This document shows, piece by piece, positions 18,939-28,066 of a stretch of DNA of 64,000 nucleotides (within the stretch, counting starts at the first letter, position 1; each line of letters opens with the position of its first letter). Made by a program: the position numbers and the translations under genes. The stretch is from contig CANPVP010000004.1 of NCBI GenBank assembly GCA_947581825.1, forward strand, positions 62,001 through 126,000. The letters are read 5' to 3'. The notes beneath the pieces are model-generated. The model was not told the origin of the DNA. It ran no database searches and saw nothing but the letters and a program-made list of their open reading frames with translations. This DNA is from an uncultured Clostridia bacterium. GTDB taxonomy: Bacteria; Bacillota; Clostridia; TANB77; CAG-508.

Positions 18939-19493
18939 TTACCCCTTTCGATTTAAGAATATCAATTTCGCCCTTCCATAAACTCTGAAGTCATAAATAT
19001 TAATGTTTATCTTGTTTAAAATTTCTAAATCTCTTTTTTCTTCATCAGTTTCGACAATCATAATTCCATTCTCATTTAATATATTTAATTCAAGAATTTT
19101 TTCTACTGCCTTGCCTATCAAATTAAATTTATATGGTGGATCTAAAAATATAATATCAAACTTATAATTTTTTAATTCCTCCAAAGCTTTCAAGTAATCT
19201 TTAGTAATAATTGTAGATTTATCTTTTAAATGTGTCTTTTCAATATTCTTTTTCAAAATTTCTGAAGCTTTATAAGAATTATCACAGAAAACTGCATGTT
19301 TTGCCCCCCTACTAAGTGACTCTAATCCAAGTGCACCACTTCCTGCAAATAAATCCAAAACATTAGAGTCAAGAATTTGCAACTGTATAATACTAAATAG
19401 TGATTCCTTAACTCTATCTAATGTTGGGCGAGTATCATTGCCTTCTAACGTATATAAGTTTGTACCTCTAGCTGTTCCACTTATAATTCTCAT
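18939..19493 (-). CDS. rsmD: 16S rRNA (guanine(966)-N(2))-methyltransferase RsmD
   Basis: 184 residues. The opening MRIISGTARGTNLYT, RPTLDRVKESLFSII, the SAM-binding LDLFAGSGALGLESLSRGA and the catalytic DPPY (IIFLDPPYKF) are diagnostic. It methylates G966 of 16S rRNA in the small subunit. AGAGG ribosome binding site. In many Clostridia it neighbours coaD, which is not seen here; the next gene downstream is a coiled-coil protein. Confidence 0.96.
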   Translation of the reverse strand: MRIISGTARGTNLYTLEGNDTRPTLDRVKESLFSIIQLQILDSNVLDLFAGSGALGLESLSRGAKHAVFCDNSYKASEILKKNIEKTHLKDKSTIITKDYLKALEELKNYKFDIIFLDPPYKFNLIGKAVEKILELNILNENGIMIVETDEEKRDLEILNKININIYDFRVYGRAKLIFLNRKG

Positions 19494-19663
19494 AAAATAC
19501 CTCTTTTACTATATAATACATTTTATATTTTTTTAAAAATAAGTCAATAGTATTAATATAATTGTAATACACATTTAACGTTCCTGTCACATTGATTGTT
19601 TTCGCTCTTTTTCAGCTACAAATTCATGTTTTTTCATGTGTTTTTTACAAATTGTAAAACATA

Positions 19664-19698
19664 AAGACAAGGAATTACTATAATTCCTTGTCTTTCTT
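19664..19698. terminator. Strong hairpin terminator after divIVA
   Basis: AAAGACAAGGAATTA-cta-TAATTCCTTGTCTTT, a 15-bp perfect stem with T-rich flanks. It ends the divIVA transcript before rsmD. Confidence 0.9.
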
Positions 19699-19713
19699 TA
19701 GTAAAACGACTAA

Positions 19714-20166
19714 TTAATTTTCATCATTAACATCTTTCAAAAGTTCTAACTGAGATATTAATAATGATTCCATCTTAGCTTTATATATATCAAATTGTCT
19801 TTGAATTTCTTCTAGTTCTTTTCTTTTGTCCTTAATTTCTGTTTCTAAGATTTCTACTTGCTTTTTAGCATTAACTTGTGCATCAGCTACAATTTGTTCT
19901 GCTTGCTGTTTTGCAATGTTCTTAACATCTTCAGCTGTAGTTTGAGCCATAAGTAATGTGTTTTGTAAAGTATTTTCAATTGTTTTATATTGAACTAAAC
20001 TATTATTTAATTCGTCTATTTTATCTTTTAATGATGTGTTTTCTTTATAAATCTTTTCATAATCATTAGTTACTTCATCCAAAAAATCGTCAACCTCAAA
20101 AACATTATATCCATTTACTTTTTTTCTTGAAAATCTTTTATTTTCTATATCTAATGGTGTTAGCAT
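19714..20166 (-). CDS. divIVA: DivIVA-domain cell-division/polarity protein
   Basis: 150 residues. It begins MLTPLDIENKRFSRKKVNGYNVFEVDDFLDEV, the conserved membrane-curvature-sensing N-terminus, and continues as a long coiled coil (about 35-145). DivIVA marks poles and septa and recruits division and chromosome-anchoring partners. The ribosome binding site is GGAGG, and it sits just downstream of sepF, as in the Gram-positive ylm cluster. The protein is slightly shorter than the B. subtilis one, mostly in the tail. Confidence 0.95.
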   Translation of the reverse strand: MLTPLDIENKRFSRKKVNGYNVFEVDDFLDEVTNDYEKIYKENTSLKDKIDELNNSLVQYKTIENTLQNTLLMAQTTAEDVKNIAKQQAEQIVADAQVNAKKQVEILETEIKDKRKELEEIQRQFDIYKAKMESLLISQLELLKDVNDEN

Positions 20167-20245
20167 ATTTCCCTCCTTAAAATGAATGGATGCTAGATAT
20201 TAATTTAAGATAAAACTCAAATACTTTCTAACACCAACCTTCAAA

Positions 20246-20716
20246 TTAATTATTATTTTTTAGCCATGAAACTGATATTTTACTTTTTAATTCTTCATGT
20301 GCTGTTTCGTTTGAAATTTCATAGTTTATTGGAGCTGCCAAGAAAATAGAATTAGAAATTTTTTGCATATGGCCATCTAAAGCTGCAACTCCCCCACTAA
20401 CGAAATCAACAATTCTTCTTGCAACATCCTTATTAACATATTCTAAATTTATTATTATTGATTTTTTCTCTTTTAGAGCCATACAAATTTCTTCTGATTC
20501 TTCAAAAGTTGTTGGTTGTTTGATTACCATTTTAACTTGTTGTACTTGTGGCATATTAACTACTTTATTTTTCTTTCCGAATAACTTCTTTTCTTCGTAT
20601 TCTTCTTCTTGAATATCTTCGTTTTCATAATCATATCCTTGATTTTCAAAGTCTTCTTCTTGATTTGTTTCAACTCCGAAGAAATCCATTACTTTATTGA
20701 TTATTGCTCCTGCCAT
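20246..20716 (-). CDS. sepF: SepF, FtsZ-anchoring septum protein
   Basis: 156 residues: an N-terminal amphipathic membrane-binding helix (AGAIINKVMDFFGV), an acidic linker (about 15-45), then the SepF core, with VKMVIKQPTTFEESEEICM and INLEYVNKDVARRIVDFVSGGVAALDGHM. It tethers and bundles FtsZ filaments at the membrane. AGGAGG ribosome binding site. It precedes divIVA on the same strand; the usual ylm genes between them are absent, giving a compact sepF-divIVA pair. Confidence 0.95.
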   Translation of the reverse strand: MAGAIINKVMDFFGVETNQEEDFENQGYDYENEDIQEEEYEEKKLFGKKNKVVNMPQVQQVKMVIKQPTTFEESEEICMALKEKKSIIINLEYVNKDVARRIVDFVSGGVAALDGHMQKISNSIFLAAPINYEISNETAHEELKSKISVSWLKNNN

Positions 20717-20759
20717 TTAAAAAACCTCCTAATTTTTTCATTGGTATCATATTGATTAT

Positions 20760-20788
20760 AGTATCTTACTTTTTTTTTGTGTTGTCAA
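20760..20788 (-). promoter_or_regulatory. Sigma-A-type promoter of sepF
   Basis: Minus strand TTGACA, 17 bases (A-rich), GATACT, about 45 bases upstream of the start. A better TATAAT lies five bases further but would make the spacer 22. Confidence 0.55.
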
Positions 20789-20921
20789 TACTTTTTATTG
20801 TTATATTTGTTTTTTAACGTTTTTGTAATATTTTTGTAATACGGGCGTCATCTACATTTCCGGCTTTAATAATATCTCATCATATAAATTGATACTTGGA
20901 ATAGCTTTTATTTCTTCACTT

Positions 20922-22160
20922 TTATAACCGAAGTTCTTTCAACTCTTCTGTTGTATAATTGTCGACTAGAGAAAATTTACCATTTTCCTTTAATATTTTT
21001 ACAGGAATTTTGTCAGTATATCCCGCTCTATTCCTTATTACATAGCTAATTTCATTTTCTCTTATAATAGATGCTTCTGGCACTTTTAATCCTGAAGCAC
21101 TCCACCATATTATATCTATTGATACTTTTCTATAATTTATTAAGTACTCAACATCTTTTTTTATTTCAAAAACTATAATTTTAGAATCTTTAGATGCTTC
21201 ATTTATACTTTTTATTTGTGCAGCTATCTCTTGAGTATTTGCTAAACGTATTTTTACAAAATCATTTACTTTTGCATTTCTAGCTTCATCTGAATCAACT
21301 ATTGTCGCTATGTAACATTTAAAGTTATCAACTATCTTACCACATTCTGAACTTGTCCCTACTAGTTGGCCTGTTTTGATGCTTATATTTTCGAGTTGTT
21401 CTTCTGTAATTTTTGAAAAATCCTTAGTACTAAAATAATCCTCATATCCATCAATTTTATATGAAACAATTCCACTTTTTTTCGATTTTACATATTCTGA
21501 ATTTGATATTAACTTCTTTTCATATTTTTCTTTTTCTGCCAATATTTCGCTTATGTAAGAGCCTGATGGGCTAAGTTCTCCTATTATTTTAGCTTTCTTT
21601 GTCATTGTCTTATTTAATTGTTTTTTATATTCCACTACTTCACTCAAGTCATTCGTGCTAGATATTTTTTCTATTAATTCACTAATTTGTCTATTTAATA
21701 TTTTTATATCATTAGTAAAAATTGTTTTCTCGCCATCTAGTGCTTTTTGATATTGTATATCCAATTCTTCAATTTTTTGCAATATTTCTTCTTCATCATT
21801 TGTATAATACCTAAATACCTGACTTCCTTTAGAAACTTTCTCACCTTCGTTTTTTATTTGCACTATTCCATTTTTGTAATTTTCTCCCTTAAGAACATTT
21901 TCATCTCTTATTATATACCCTACTACAGTATCATTTTTTTCTATCGATCCTTTTTCAATAACAACTATATCAGTTGGATGAAGTATTAATCCTAACACTC
22001 TGTTTCCAAAAATAATGCATATTAAAATTATAATTATAATCAACATTGCAGTAGCCTTGCTAACAAAAGAGTCTTTATTGTGCAATTCTTTATTATTTTT
22101 GTTTGACAATTTCTTTTTCACCTCATTTGTACTATTACATAAATTAATATTATCGTTCAT
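20922..22160 (-). CDS. HlyD-like membrane-fusion/adaptor protein
   Basis: 412 residues: cytoplasmic N-terminus, one membrane helix (ATAMLIIIIILICIIFGNRVLGLIL), a short lipoyl-like half (VVGYIIRDENVLKG), a coiled-coil hairpin (about 130-215), the second half, and a beta-barrel region ending TDKIPVKILKENGKFSLVDNY. HlyD-like proteins of this type recur beside sepF in Clostridia, with no transporter next to them, suggesting a role at the division site or envelope rather than ABC export. It overlaps miaA by 11 bases. Function is inferred from architecture only. Confidence 0.7.
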   Translation of the reverse strand: MNDNINLCNSTNEVKKKLSNKNNKELHNKDSFVSKATAMLIIIIILICIIFGNRVLGLILHPTDIVVIEKGSIEKNDTVVGYIIRDENVLKGENYKNGIVQIKNEGEKVSKGSQVFRYYTNDEEEILQKIEELDIQYQKALDGEKTIFTNDIKILNRQISELIEKISSTNDLSEVVEYKKQLNKTMTKKAKIIGELSPSGSYISEILAEKEKYEKKLISNSEYVKSKKSGIVSYKIDGYEDYFSTKDFSKITEEQLENISIKTGQLVGTSSECGKIVDNFKCYIATIVDSDEARNAKVNDFVKIRLANTQEIAAQIKSINEASKDSKIIVFEIKKDVEYLINYRKVSIDIIWWSASGLKVPEASIIRENEISYVIRNRAGYTDKIPVKILKENGKFSLVDNYTTEELKELRL

Positions 22161-23073
22161 TTTCTATATCATTTAATATAATCTCAATATTATTTTCTAT
22201 ATTTTCCAATGCATTAAGCCATATAGTTTCTTTATTTTTTTTAAACCAAGTAATCTGCCTTTTTGCATATCTTCTCGTCTCCATTTTTATTTTCTCAATC
22301 ATCTCTTCATAAGTCATATTGCATTCTAAATAATCCCTTACCTCTTTATATCCTAGTCCTTGCATTGCTGTTGGAAATTCTTGATATTTTTTTAGTAAGT
22401 TTTTTACTTCATCAACTAACCCTTGCTCTATCATTAAATCAACTCTTTGATTTATTCTATCATATAATAATTGTCTATCCATATTCAAAGCAAAAATATG
22501 ATAATCATATTTTACCTCTTTTCTAGATTCCATTTCTTGCTCTGTTTTTGTTTTTCCAGTTTCATGATATATTTCTAAAACTCTCATTATTCTTTTTCTA
22601 TCATTACTACTTATTTTTTTCATTGCTATAGGGTCAATCTTTACAGCTTCATTGTATAATTGTTCTAAGCCTTTTTCTTCACAAATTTTTTCTAACTGTT
22701 TCCTATACTCTTCATCAAAATTCACTTCTGTATATTCTATTCCATAAATTAAAGAATCTATATATAAGCCAGTTCCGCCTACCACTATAGGCACTTTTCC
22801 TTTTTTCAATATTTCTACTATAGCTTCTTCAGCTTGCTTTTTAAAATCTGCAACACTATATCTAATATTAGGTTCTATAAAGTCTAATAAATAATGTTTA
22901 ATCCCTTCTCTTTCTTCTTCATTTGGCTTTGCTGCTCCTATATTCATATCTTTATATATTTGCATTGAATCCGCCGAAATTATTTCACCATTTATTCTTT
23001 TAGCCAGTTTAATAGATAATGCAGTTTTACCTGAAGCTGTTGGACCACAAATTACTACAACCTTAGGTTTCAT
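22150..23073 (-). CDS. miaA: tRNA dimethylallyltransferase MiaA
   Basis: 307 residues. P-loop GPTASGKTALSIKLAKRI, the substrate-selecting ISADSMQIYKDMNIGAAKP, VVGGTGLYIDSLIYG and the C-terminal TRRYAKRQITWFKK motif are all present. It adds the isopentenyl group to A37 of tRNAs reading UNN codons. It follows mutL directly (14 bases), the common Firmicute mutL-miaA pair, and overlaps the HlyD-like gene. Confidence 0.97.
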   Translation of the reverse strand: MKPKVVVICGPTASGKTALSIKLAKRINGEIISADSMQIYKDMNIGAAKPNEEEREGIKHYLLDFIEPNIRYSVADFKKQAEEAIVEILKKGKVPIVVGGTGLYIDSLIYGIEYTEVNFDEEYRKQLEKICEEKGLEQLYNEAVKIDPIAMKKISSNDRKRIMRVLEIYHETGKTKTEQEMESRKEVKYDYHIFALNMDRQLLYDRINQRVDLMIEQGLVDEVKNLLKKYQEFPTAMQGLGYKEVRDYLECNMTYEEMIEKIKMETRRYAKRQITWFKKNKETIWLNALENIENNIEIILNDIENER

Positions 23074-23086
23074 ATCATACTCCTGT

Positions 23087-25807
23087 TTATTTTCTTCTTG
23101 AGAATTTTTTTTCTAAATCAAATTTGTTCATTTTTATTGCTGTTGGCCTTCCATGAGGGCAAGTAAATGGATTAGGAAGTTTTAATAATTCTTCCAATAA
23201 GGCATGTACTTCTTCATCATTTAAAGCCATATTAGCTTTTACAGCAGCTTTGCAAGCAATTGTAGCAATAAATTTTTCTTCAATTTCTTGTTTTGCTGTT
23301 CTTGCAACAGTATTAATTTCATCTAAAGTTTCTAAGAATAAAGCTTTTGTATCTAAATCGAAACATATATCTGGTACTCCAGTAAGTTTTATTGTATTTT
23401 CTCCAAAATAATCCAATTCAAATCCAGCTTTTTCAAATACATGCCAGTTATCTCTTACTATGTCCATTTCTTTATGTGTAAGATTGATTATATCTGGTAG
23501 TAATAACATTTGTGAGTCTTTTTCGCCATCACTATAAAAATTCTTTTTAACTTTTTCATACATAATTCTTTCGTGAGCTGCATGTTGATCGATTATGTAT
23601 AATTCTTGCTTTATTTCTATTATTATATATGTAGAAAAAGCAATTCCTATAAACTTATAAGATGGAGCCTTGTATGTCTTTTTCTCCTCAAATACTGAAA
23701 AATTATTATTTTTTATCGTCTCATATGGTGTAAAAGGTGTTTTTTCAAGTTCCTCCTCTACAGTAACTATATCATCTGCTGAGTTCTCCTTGTCCTCTTC
23801 TACTTGCACTATTTTCTTTTTTCTACCAAATATCTTATCATACATTTCATCAAATTCAGGATCTTCTACATTATTAATAGTTTCATCCTGTGTTTTTGAC
23901 TCTTCTTCATTTGAATCATCTAATTCTTCTGTATACTCTGAATCAAACTTTTTAGCCAAAGCTTTCTTTAAAATTCTATCTACATCATCTTCACTTGATT
24001 GTAAAATTTGATTGTTTGCAACATAGTTCTCTTCTTCATTTTCAGCAACATCCTCTTCTTTTTCACTATCTTGTAAACTTTCTACACTTTTTACATTTTC
24101 TACACTTTCCTCTTCTAGCTTATCAACTTCTTCAACTATTTCTTCTTTATTTTCTTCGTCTTCTTTATCTTTCAAAACTTCTGATGAATTAACATTTTCT
24201 ATAATATTTTTTCCTTCTTCTGCATCTTCTTTAATATCTTCTTCATCAACTTTTTTATCTTCTATTTTTATTTCAGCTGTACTTTCTTCTTTTTCTTCTA
24301 AAATTTCTTTATTAGCTTCTTCTTCATTTTTTTCTTCTTTTTCATCTACTTCTATAAAAGGCTCAATTTCAACTCTATCTCTTTCCAAGTTTCTTAATTC
24401 TTCTAATTTTCTTTTTTCATCTTCAAGCTTTTTTCTATCAAACACAATATTAGGATTATTATTCAAATCTTCTAGCACTTGTTTTTGAAGCATTTCTATT
24501 TTATCAAACACATTAGCATTTATATTTAATTTCATATCATTTATACTTGTTGTGTTAACTGCTCCATAATCTTCTTTAGTTTCATTAATTGTTGGTGCTT
24601 TTTGAGTATAATCATTTTCTTCTTTGTAATCCTCATTCTTATTTTCTTCACTCTTTTTATTATATATATCTTCTACTAAATTTTTTTCTGGAACTTCCCA
24701 ATCCTCTTTCTTTTTCTTGTTTTTAAAGAATTTTCCAAACAATTTTTTCTCTTCTAATATAGTTAATCCATTTTCTATATTTTCTTCTTCTTTTTCTTTA
24801 ACAACATTTTCAACTAATTCTGTTCTTGATAAAGCTTCTTTTATAGCATGATAAACAGCTTTAAAGACAGTACTTTCATCAGCAAATCTCACTTCTAATT
24901 TTGCTGGATGAACATTAACATCTACTTTAGATGGATCCATCTCAACATTTAAAACTAGAAATCCATATTTTCCTACTGTTAAAAGTCCTTTATAAGCTTG
25001 TTCTGTTGCTCCTGCTAAAGTTTTATCTTTAACATATCTTTTATTTACAAAAAATATTTGGTTTGTTCTATTTGATCTTGCAATTTCTGGTTTTCCTACT
25101 ACTCCTTTAACTTTTATACCTTCATATTCATACTCTGTATCTACAGTTGCACTAGCAATATCTTTGCCAAAAATGCTATAAATTACATTATTTAAATTTC
25201 CATCTCCATATGTTTTTACTATAACTTTACCACTATTTACTAATTTAAAAGCTATATCAGGATTAATCAAAGCTAATCTTGTTATTACATCTTCAATATA
25301 ACCTGCTTCTGTATAATCTTTTTTTAAGAATTTATATCTTACTGGGGTATTAAAAAATAAATTCTTAACTGTTATAGTTGTTCCAACAGGGCATCCTATT
25401 TCTTCTTTATCAATTACATTTCCAGCTTCAACAACAATTCTATTTCCTATTTCATCATCCTGTTGTTTAGATATTAATTCAACATTAGCTATTGCTGCAA
25501 CACTTGCCAAAGCTTCTCCTCTGAAGCCCATAGACTTTACAACATCTAAATCCTCAGCTTTTCTTATTTTACTTGTTGCATGTCTTTCAAAGGCAATTTC
25601 CATATCATCTTGTGCAATTCCTTTTCCATTATCTGTTATACGTATGTATGATATTCCACCATTTCTAATTTCTACTGAAATATTAGTTGCTCCAGCATCT
25701 ATTGAATTTTCCACTAACTCTTTTACTACTGATGCTGGTCTTTCTACTACCTCTCCTGCAGCTATTTTATTTATTGTTAAATCATCTAATAAAACTATGT
25801 TTCCCAT
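23087..25807 (-). CDS. mutL: DNA mismatch repair protein MutL with a very long acidic linker
   Basis: About 906 residues against a usual 600-680. The GHKL ATPase N-terminus (INKIAAGEVVERPASVVKEL, GFRGEALASVA) spans about 1-335. The C-terminal endonuclease domain (about 710 onward) has DQHAAHERIMYE, ACKAAVK and CPHGRPT, so strand-nicking activity is expected. Between them lies about 380 residues of low-complexity Glu/Lys/Asp/Asn sequence, probably disordered. The track starts at a TTG at 25822; the ATG at 25807 follows GGGGG at good spacing and is preferred. It forms an operon with miaA. Confidence 0.95.
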   Translation of the reverse strand: MGNIVLLDDLTINKIAAGEVVERPASVVKELVENSIDAGATNISVEIRNGGISYIRITDNGKGIAQDDMEIAFERHATSKIRKAEDLDVVKSMGFRGEALASVAAIANVELISKQQDDEIGNRIVVEAGNVIDKEEIGCPVGTTITVKNLFFNTPVRYKFLKKDYTEAGYIEDVITRLALINPDIAFKLVNSGKVIVKTYGDGNLNNVIYSIFGKDIASATVDTEYEYEGIKVKGVVGKPEIARSNRTNQIFFVNKRYVKDKTLAGATEQAYKGLLTVGKYGFLVLNVEMDPSKVDVNVHPAKLEVRFADESTVFKAVYHAIKEALSRTELVENVVKEKEEENIENGLTILEEKKLFGKFFKNKKKKEDWEVPEKNLVEDIYNKKSEENKNEDYKEENDYTQKAPTINETKEDYGAVNTTSINDMKLNINANVFDKIEMLQKQVLEDLNNNPNIVFDRKKLEDEKRKLEELRNLERDRVEIEPFIEVDEKEEKNEEEANKEILEEKEESTAEIKIEDKKVDEEDIKEDAEEGKNIIENVNSSEVLKDKEDEENKEEIVEEVDKLEEESVENVKSVESLQDSEKEEDVAENEEENYVANNQILQSSEDDVDRILKKALAKKFDSEYTEELDDSNEEESKTQDETINNVEDPEFDEMYDKIFGRKKKIVQVEEDKENSADDIVTVEEELEKTPFTPYETIKNNNFSVFEEKKTYKAPSYKFIGIAFSTYIIIEIKQELYIIDQHAAHERIMYEKVKKNFYSDGEKDSQMLLLPDIINLTHKEMDIVRDNWHVFEKAGFELDYFGENTIKLTGVPDICFDLDTKALFLETLDEINTVARTAKQEIEEKFIATIACKAAVKANMALNDEEVHALLEELLKLPNPFTCPHGRPTAIKMNKFDLEKKFSRRK

Positions 25808-25920
25808 GATTTCCCCCATCAAAACTTATTCCATTTTGATTAATTCTATCACAAAAGATTTTAAAAATCTACATTTCTTAAATTTTTATAAAAGTAAATT
25901 CATGAAGTTCATAAATATAA

Positions 25921-26096
25921 AAAAAACATTATAATTTTGAAAAAAGCGCATTGAAAGTAAATTTTATTAGAAATTCTTAACTAAATTTTATGGAAATAGT
26001 TCACGCTTGTTCGTGAAAGGGTGCCATAAAATTAGTTTAGAATTTCTTTAAAATTTTGCTTGAACGAGCATTTTTGAAAAATCATAATGTTTTTTT
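25921..26096. repeat. Long imperfect inverted repeat (MITE-like giant hairpin)
   Basis: Two arms of about 75 bases (opening AAAAAACATTATAATTTTGA and closing TCATAATGTTTTTT) pair almost throughout. The apex contains a TTCACG/CGTGAA hairpin. It fills most of the 326-base gap between mutL and the flavoprotein gene. No ORF was found inside. Confidence 0.75.
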
Positions 26097-26129
26097 CGCA
26101 AGTTAATATCTCTACTATTGTATATTAAC

Positions 26130-26152
26130 GGGAGACCTCTGGTCTCCCCTAC
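26130..26152. repeat. GC-rich palindromic repeat (CCCCTAC family)
   Basis: GGGAGACC-tct-GGTCTCCC followed by CTAC. Its CCCCTAC edge, read on the minus strand as GTAGGGG, supplies the TAG stop codon of the adjacent flavoprotein gene. Confidence 0.75.
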
Positions 26153-27201
26153 AACGCGCATACTAACTCTTGCATCAAATCATGTACTGGTACAATTTTA
26201 TCTATTCTATCTACATTGCTTCCACAAAATACTAAACCGTCATTTACATTTCCTTTTACTGAATTTATCAAAGCTTCTGTAATACAATATGGACTACTTG
26301 CTACATTACAAGTTTTTATGCAGTTATAGCATCTATTTATTTTACAATTATCTTTTTCTACATTTTTTATAAAATTGTTATTTAAAGCTCTTCCAGGCAT
26401 TCCAACTGGGCTATCTATTATCTTTATATCTTCTTTTTTTGCATTAACATAAGCCTCTTTGAATTCCATAGAAGCATCACATTCATTTGTTGCTACAAAT
26501 CTTGTTGCAATTTGAACGCCATCAGCTCCTAAATCAAGATATTTTTTTATATCTTTTGAATCCCAAATTCCTCCTCCTACAACAACTGGAATCTCTTTTT
26601 CTGTTTCTTTTTCTATTTCTTTTATATAATTAATAACCTCTGTTGTTATATTTTCTAATTTGTTTTCTCCATTTAATTCTTCCTTTTTAAAACCTAAATG
26701 ACCACCCGCTTCTGGTCCTTCAATTACTATCATATCTGGTATGTAATTATATTTTTTTCTCCAATGTTTAACTATAAGCTCACAACATCTTAATGATGAC
26801 ACTATAGGAGCAATTTTAGTATTACTTCCTTTTACATATTCGGGTAATTCTTTAGGTATTCCAGCACCTGATACTATTAAATCTATATTTTGATTAACAC
26901 ATTCTTTTACTATATCAGCATAATTCTTTAGAGCAACCATCACATTAACTCCTATTATTTTATCTTCTCCTGCAATTTTTCTTGCTTCTTCTATTTCCTT
27001 TCCAATCGCTCTTAAATTAGCTTCCATTGGATTGATTCCAAAATCATCTTCTTTATATCCTATATCAGCTGTTGATATTATTCCTATTCCGCCTTCTTTG
27101 CTAACATTACCAGCCAAATTATGCATTGAAACTCCAACTCCCATTCCGCCTTGGACAATTGGATATTTACTTATTTTATTTCCTATTTTTATACCTTTCA
27201 A
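26149..27201 (-). CDS. Nitronate monooxygenase / FabK-type FMN oxidoreductase
   Basis: About 350 residues in a TIM-barrel FMN fold. The opening YPIVQGGMGVGVS, then VNVMVAL, VIEGPEAGGHLG, VVVGGGIWDSKDI and GADGVQIATRFVATNECDA are typical of 2-nitropropane dioxygenase-like proteins. A C-terminal cysteine cluster (CKINRCYNCIKTC) is an addition seen in a clostridial subgroup and could bind metal. The ATG at 27225 lacks a ribosome binding site, whereas the TTG at 27201 has GAAGG seven bases ahead; I use the TTG. The stop codon comes from an adjoining palindromic repeat. Substrate unknown. Confidence 0.85.
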   Translation of the reverse strand: MKGIKIGNKISKYPIVQGGMGVGVSMHNLAGNVSKEGGIGIISTADIGYKEDDFGINPMEANLRAIGKEIEEARKIAGEDKIIGVNVMVALKNYADIVKECVNQNIDLIVSGAGIPKELPEYVKGSNTKIAPIVSSLRCCELIVKHWRKKYNYIPDMIVIEGPEAGGHLGFKKEELNGENKLENITTEVINYIKEIEKETEKEIPVVVGGGIWDSKDIKKYLDLGADGVQIATRFVATNECDASMEFKEAYVNAKKEDIKIIDSPVGMPGRALNNNFIKNVEKDNCKINRCYNCIKTCNVASSPYCITEALINSVKGNVNDGLVFCGSNVDRIDKIVPVHDLMQELVCAL

Positions 27202-27296
27202 AATTATACCTTCTTTCTTACTCATATTGCATTTATAACGTATTTTGTCTTAAAATGTCGTATTATGTAGTTTGTTTTTCTTCGTTATCTAGTAGT

Positions 27297-27324
27297 GAAT
27301 ACTATGTTATCATATATAGTATTC
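27297..27324. promoter_or_regulatory. Inverted repeat, possible operator between divergent genes
   Basis: GAATACTAT, ten bases, ATAGTATTC: perfect 9-bp arms just upstream of the -35 box of the DUF1836 gene and about 70 bases ahead of the divergent flavoprotein gene. The arms and spacing fit a dimeric regulator site. Confidence 0.5.
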
Positions 27325-27335
27325 TATGTCAACAA

Positions 27336-27364
27336 TTGACTATTCTCTTCTTGTATGATATTAT
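27336..27364 (+). promoter_or_regulatory. Sigma-A-type promoter of the DUF1836 gene
   Basis: TTGACT, 17 bases, TATTAT, about 45 bases before the ATG at 27411. Confidence 0.75.
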
Positions 27365-27410
27365 GTTGTTTAATATAAGTATTTTTTTGAACTTTTATAG
27401 GAGATGTGAA

Positions 27411-27920
27411 ATGAAATATTCTGATTTTGAAATAGAAAAATTATTTCTTCCTAAATGGGAAGAAATACCTAATATTGACTTATACATGGATCAAATTATC
27501 ACTTATTTAGATGATGTTTTATCTAATATTATAAAAACCGAAAAAAATGAGAAAGAAGAAAAAATTATTACAAAAACTATGATAAATAACTATGTAAAGC
27601 AGGAACTACTTCCTGCCCCTATAAAAAAGAAATATACAAAAATACATATTGCAGAACTGATTGTAATTTGCATTTTAAAAGAAGTTTACAGTATAAGTGA
27701 AATAAAAAATCTTATTGAGTTAGCTTTGTCTACATCTGAACCTGACGTTTGTTATAATAGATTTTGTCACTTTTTCTCTAATTGTATAACTTCTACTTTT
27801 AATGCAACGCCTTATCCAAATGATGAAAATTTAACTTCTGAACAGACTATTTTAAAAAATGTTGTTCAATCTTTTGTAAATAAATTATATGTGCAAATAA
27901 CTTATTTGCATATGCTTTAA
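27411..27920 (+). CDS. DUF1836 domain protein (probable HTH regulator)
   Basis: 169 residues. The track's start at 27126 is not credible, because the extension crosses the promoter; ATG 27411 follows AGGAGATG at good spacing. The core, with TKTMINNYVKQELLPAPIKKKYTKIHIAELIVI and LKEVYSISEIKNLIEL, is the MerR-like helix-turn-helix of the DUF1836 family known in Firmicutes. Family members are presumed transcription factors without known ligands. It is divergent from the flavoprotein gene with an inverted repeat between them, so self-regulation and control of that gene are plausible but not shown. Confidence 0.8.
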   Translation: MKYSDFEIEKLFLPKWEEIPNIDLYMDQIITYLDDVLSNIIKTEKNEKEEKIITKTMINNYVKQELLPAPIKKKYTKIHIAELIVICILKEVYSISEIKNLIELALSTSEPDVCYNRFCHFFSNCITSTFNATPYPNDENLTSEQTILKNVVQSFVNKLYVQITYLHML

Positions 27921-27933
27921 TATTTTATACTAA

Positions 27934-27969
27934 GAGTGATTATAGAAGAAAAGCTATAATCGCTTTTTT
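27934..27969 (+). terminator. Terminator after the DUF1836 gene
   Basis: AGTGATTATAG and CTATAATCGCT arms, one G-U/mismatch pair, followed by TTTTTT. Confidence 0.85.
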
Positions 27970-28066
27970 CAATTCCATCCGATGTAACACTTTTTAACTA
28001 ATATGAATAGTATATACCATACTAATGATTTTTAAGTTTTACATTTTGAAAGGAGGGAATTTCTTT

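Noticed and set aside
23670-24192. Plus-strand Ser/Leu-rich ORFs opposite mutL
   Set aside because: Mirror of the Glu/Lys-rich linker codons; no start signals.
27126-27410. N-terminal extension of the DUF1836 ORF
   Set aside because: It crosses the promoter and overlaps the divergent gene; ATG 27411 has a proper ribosome binding site.
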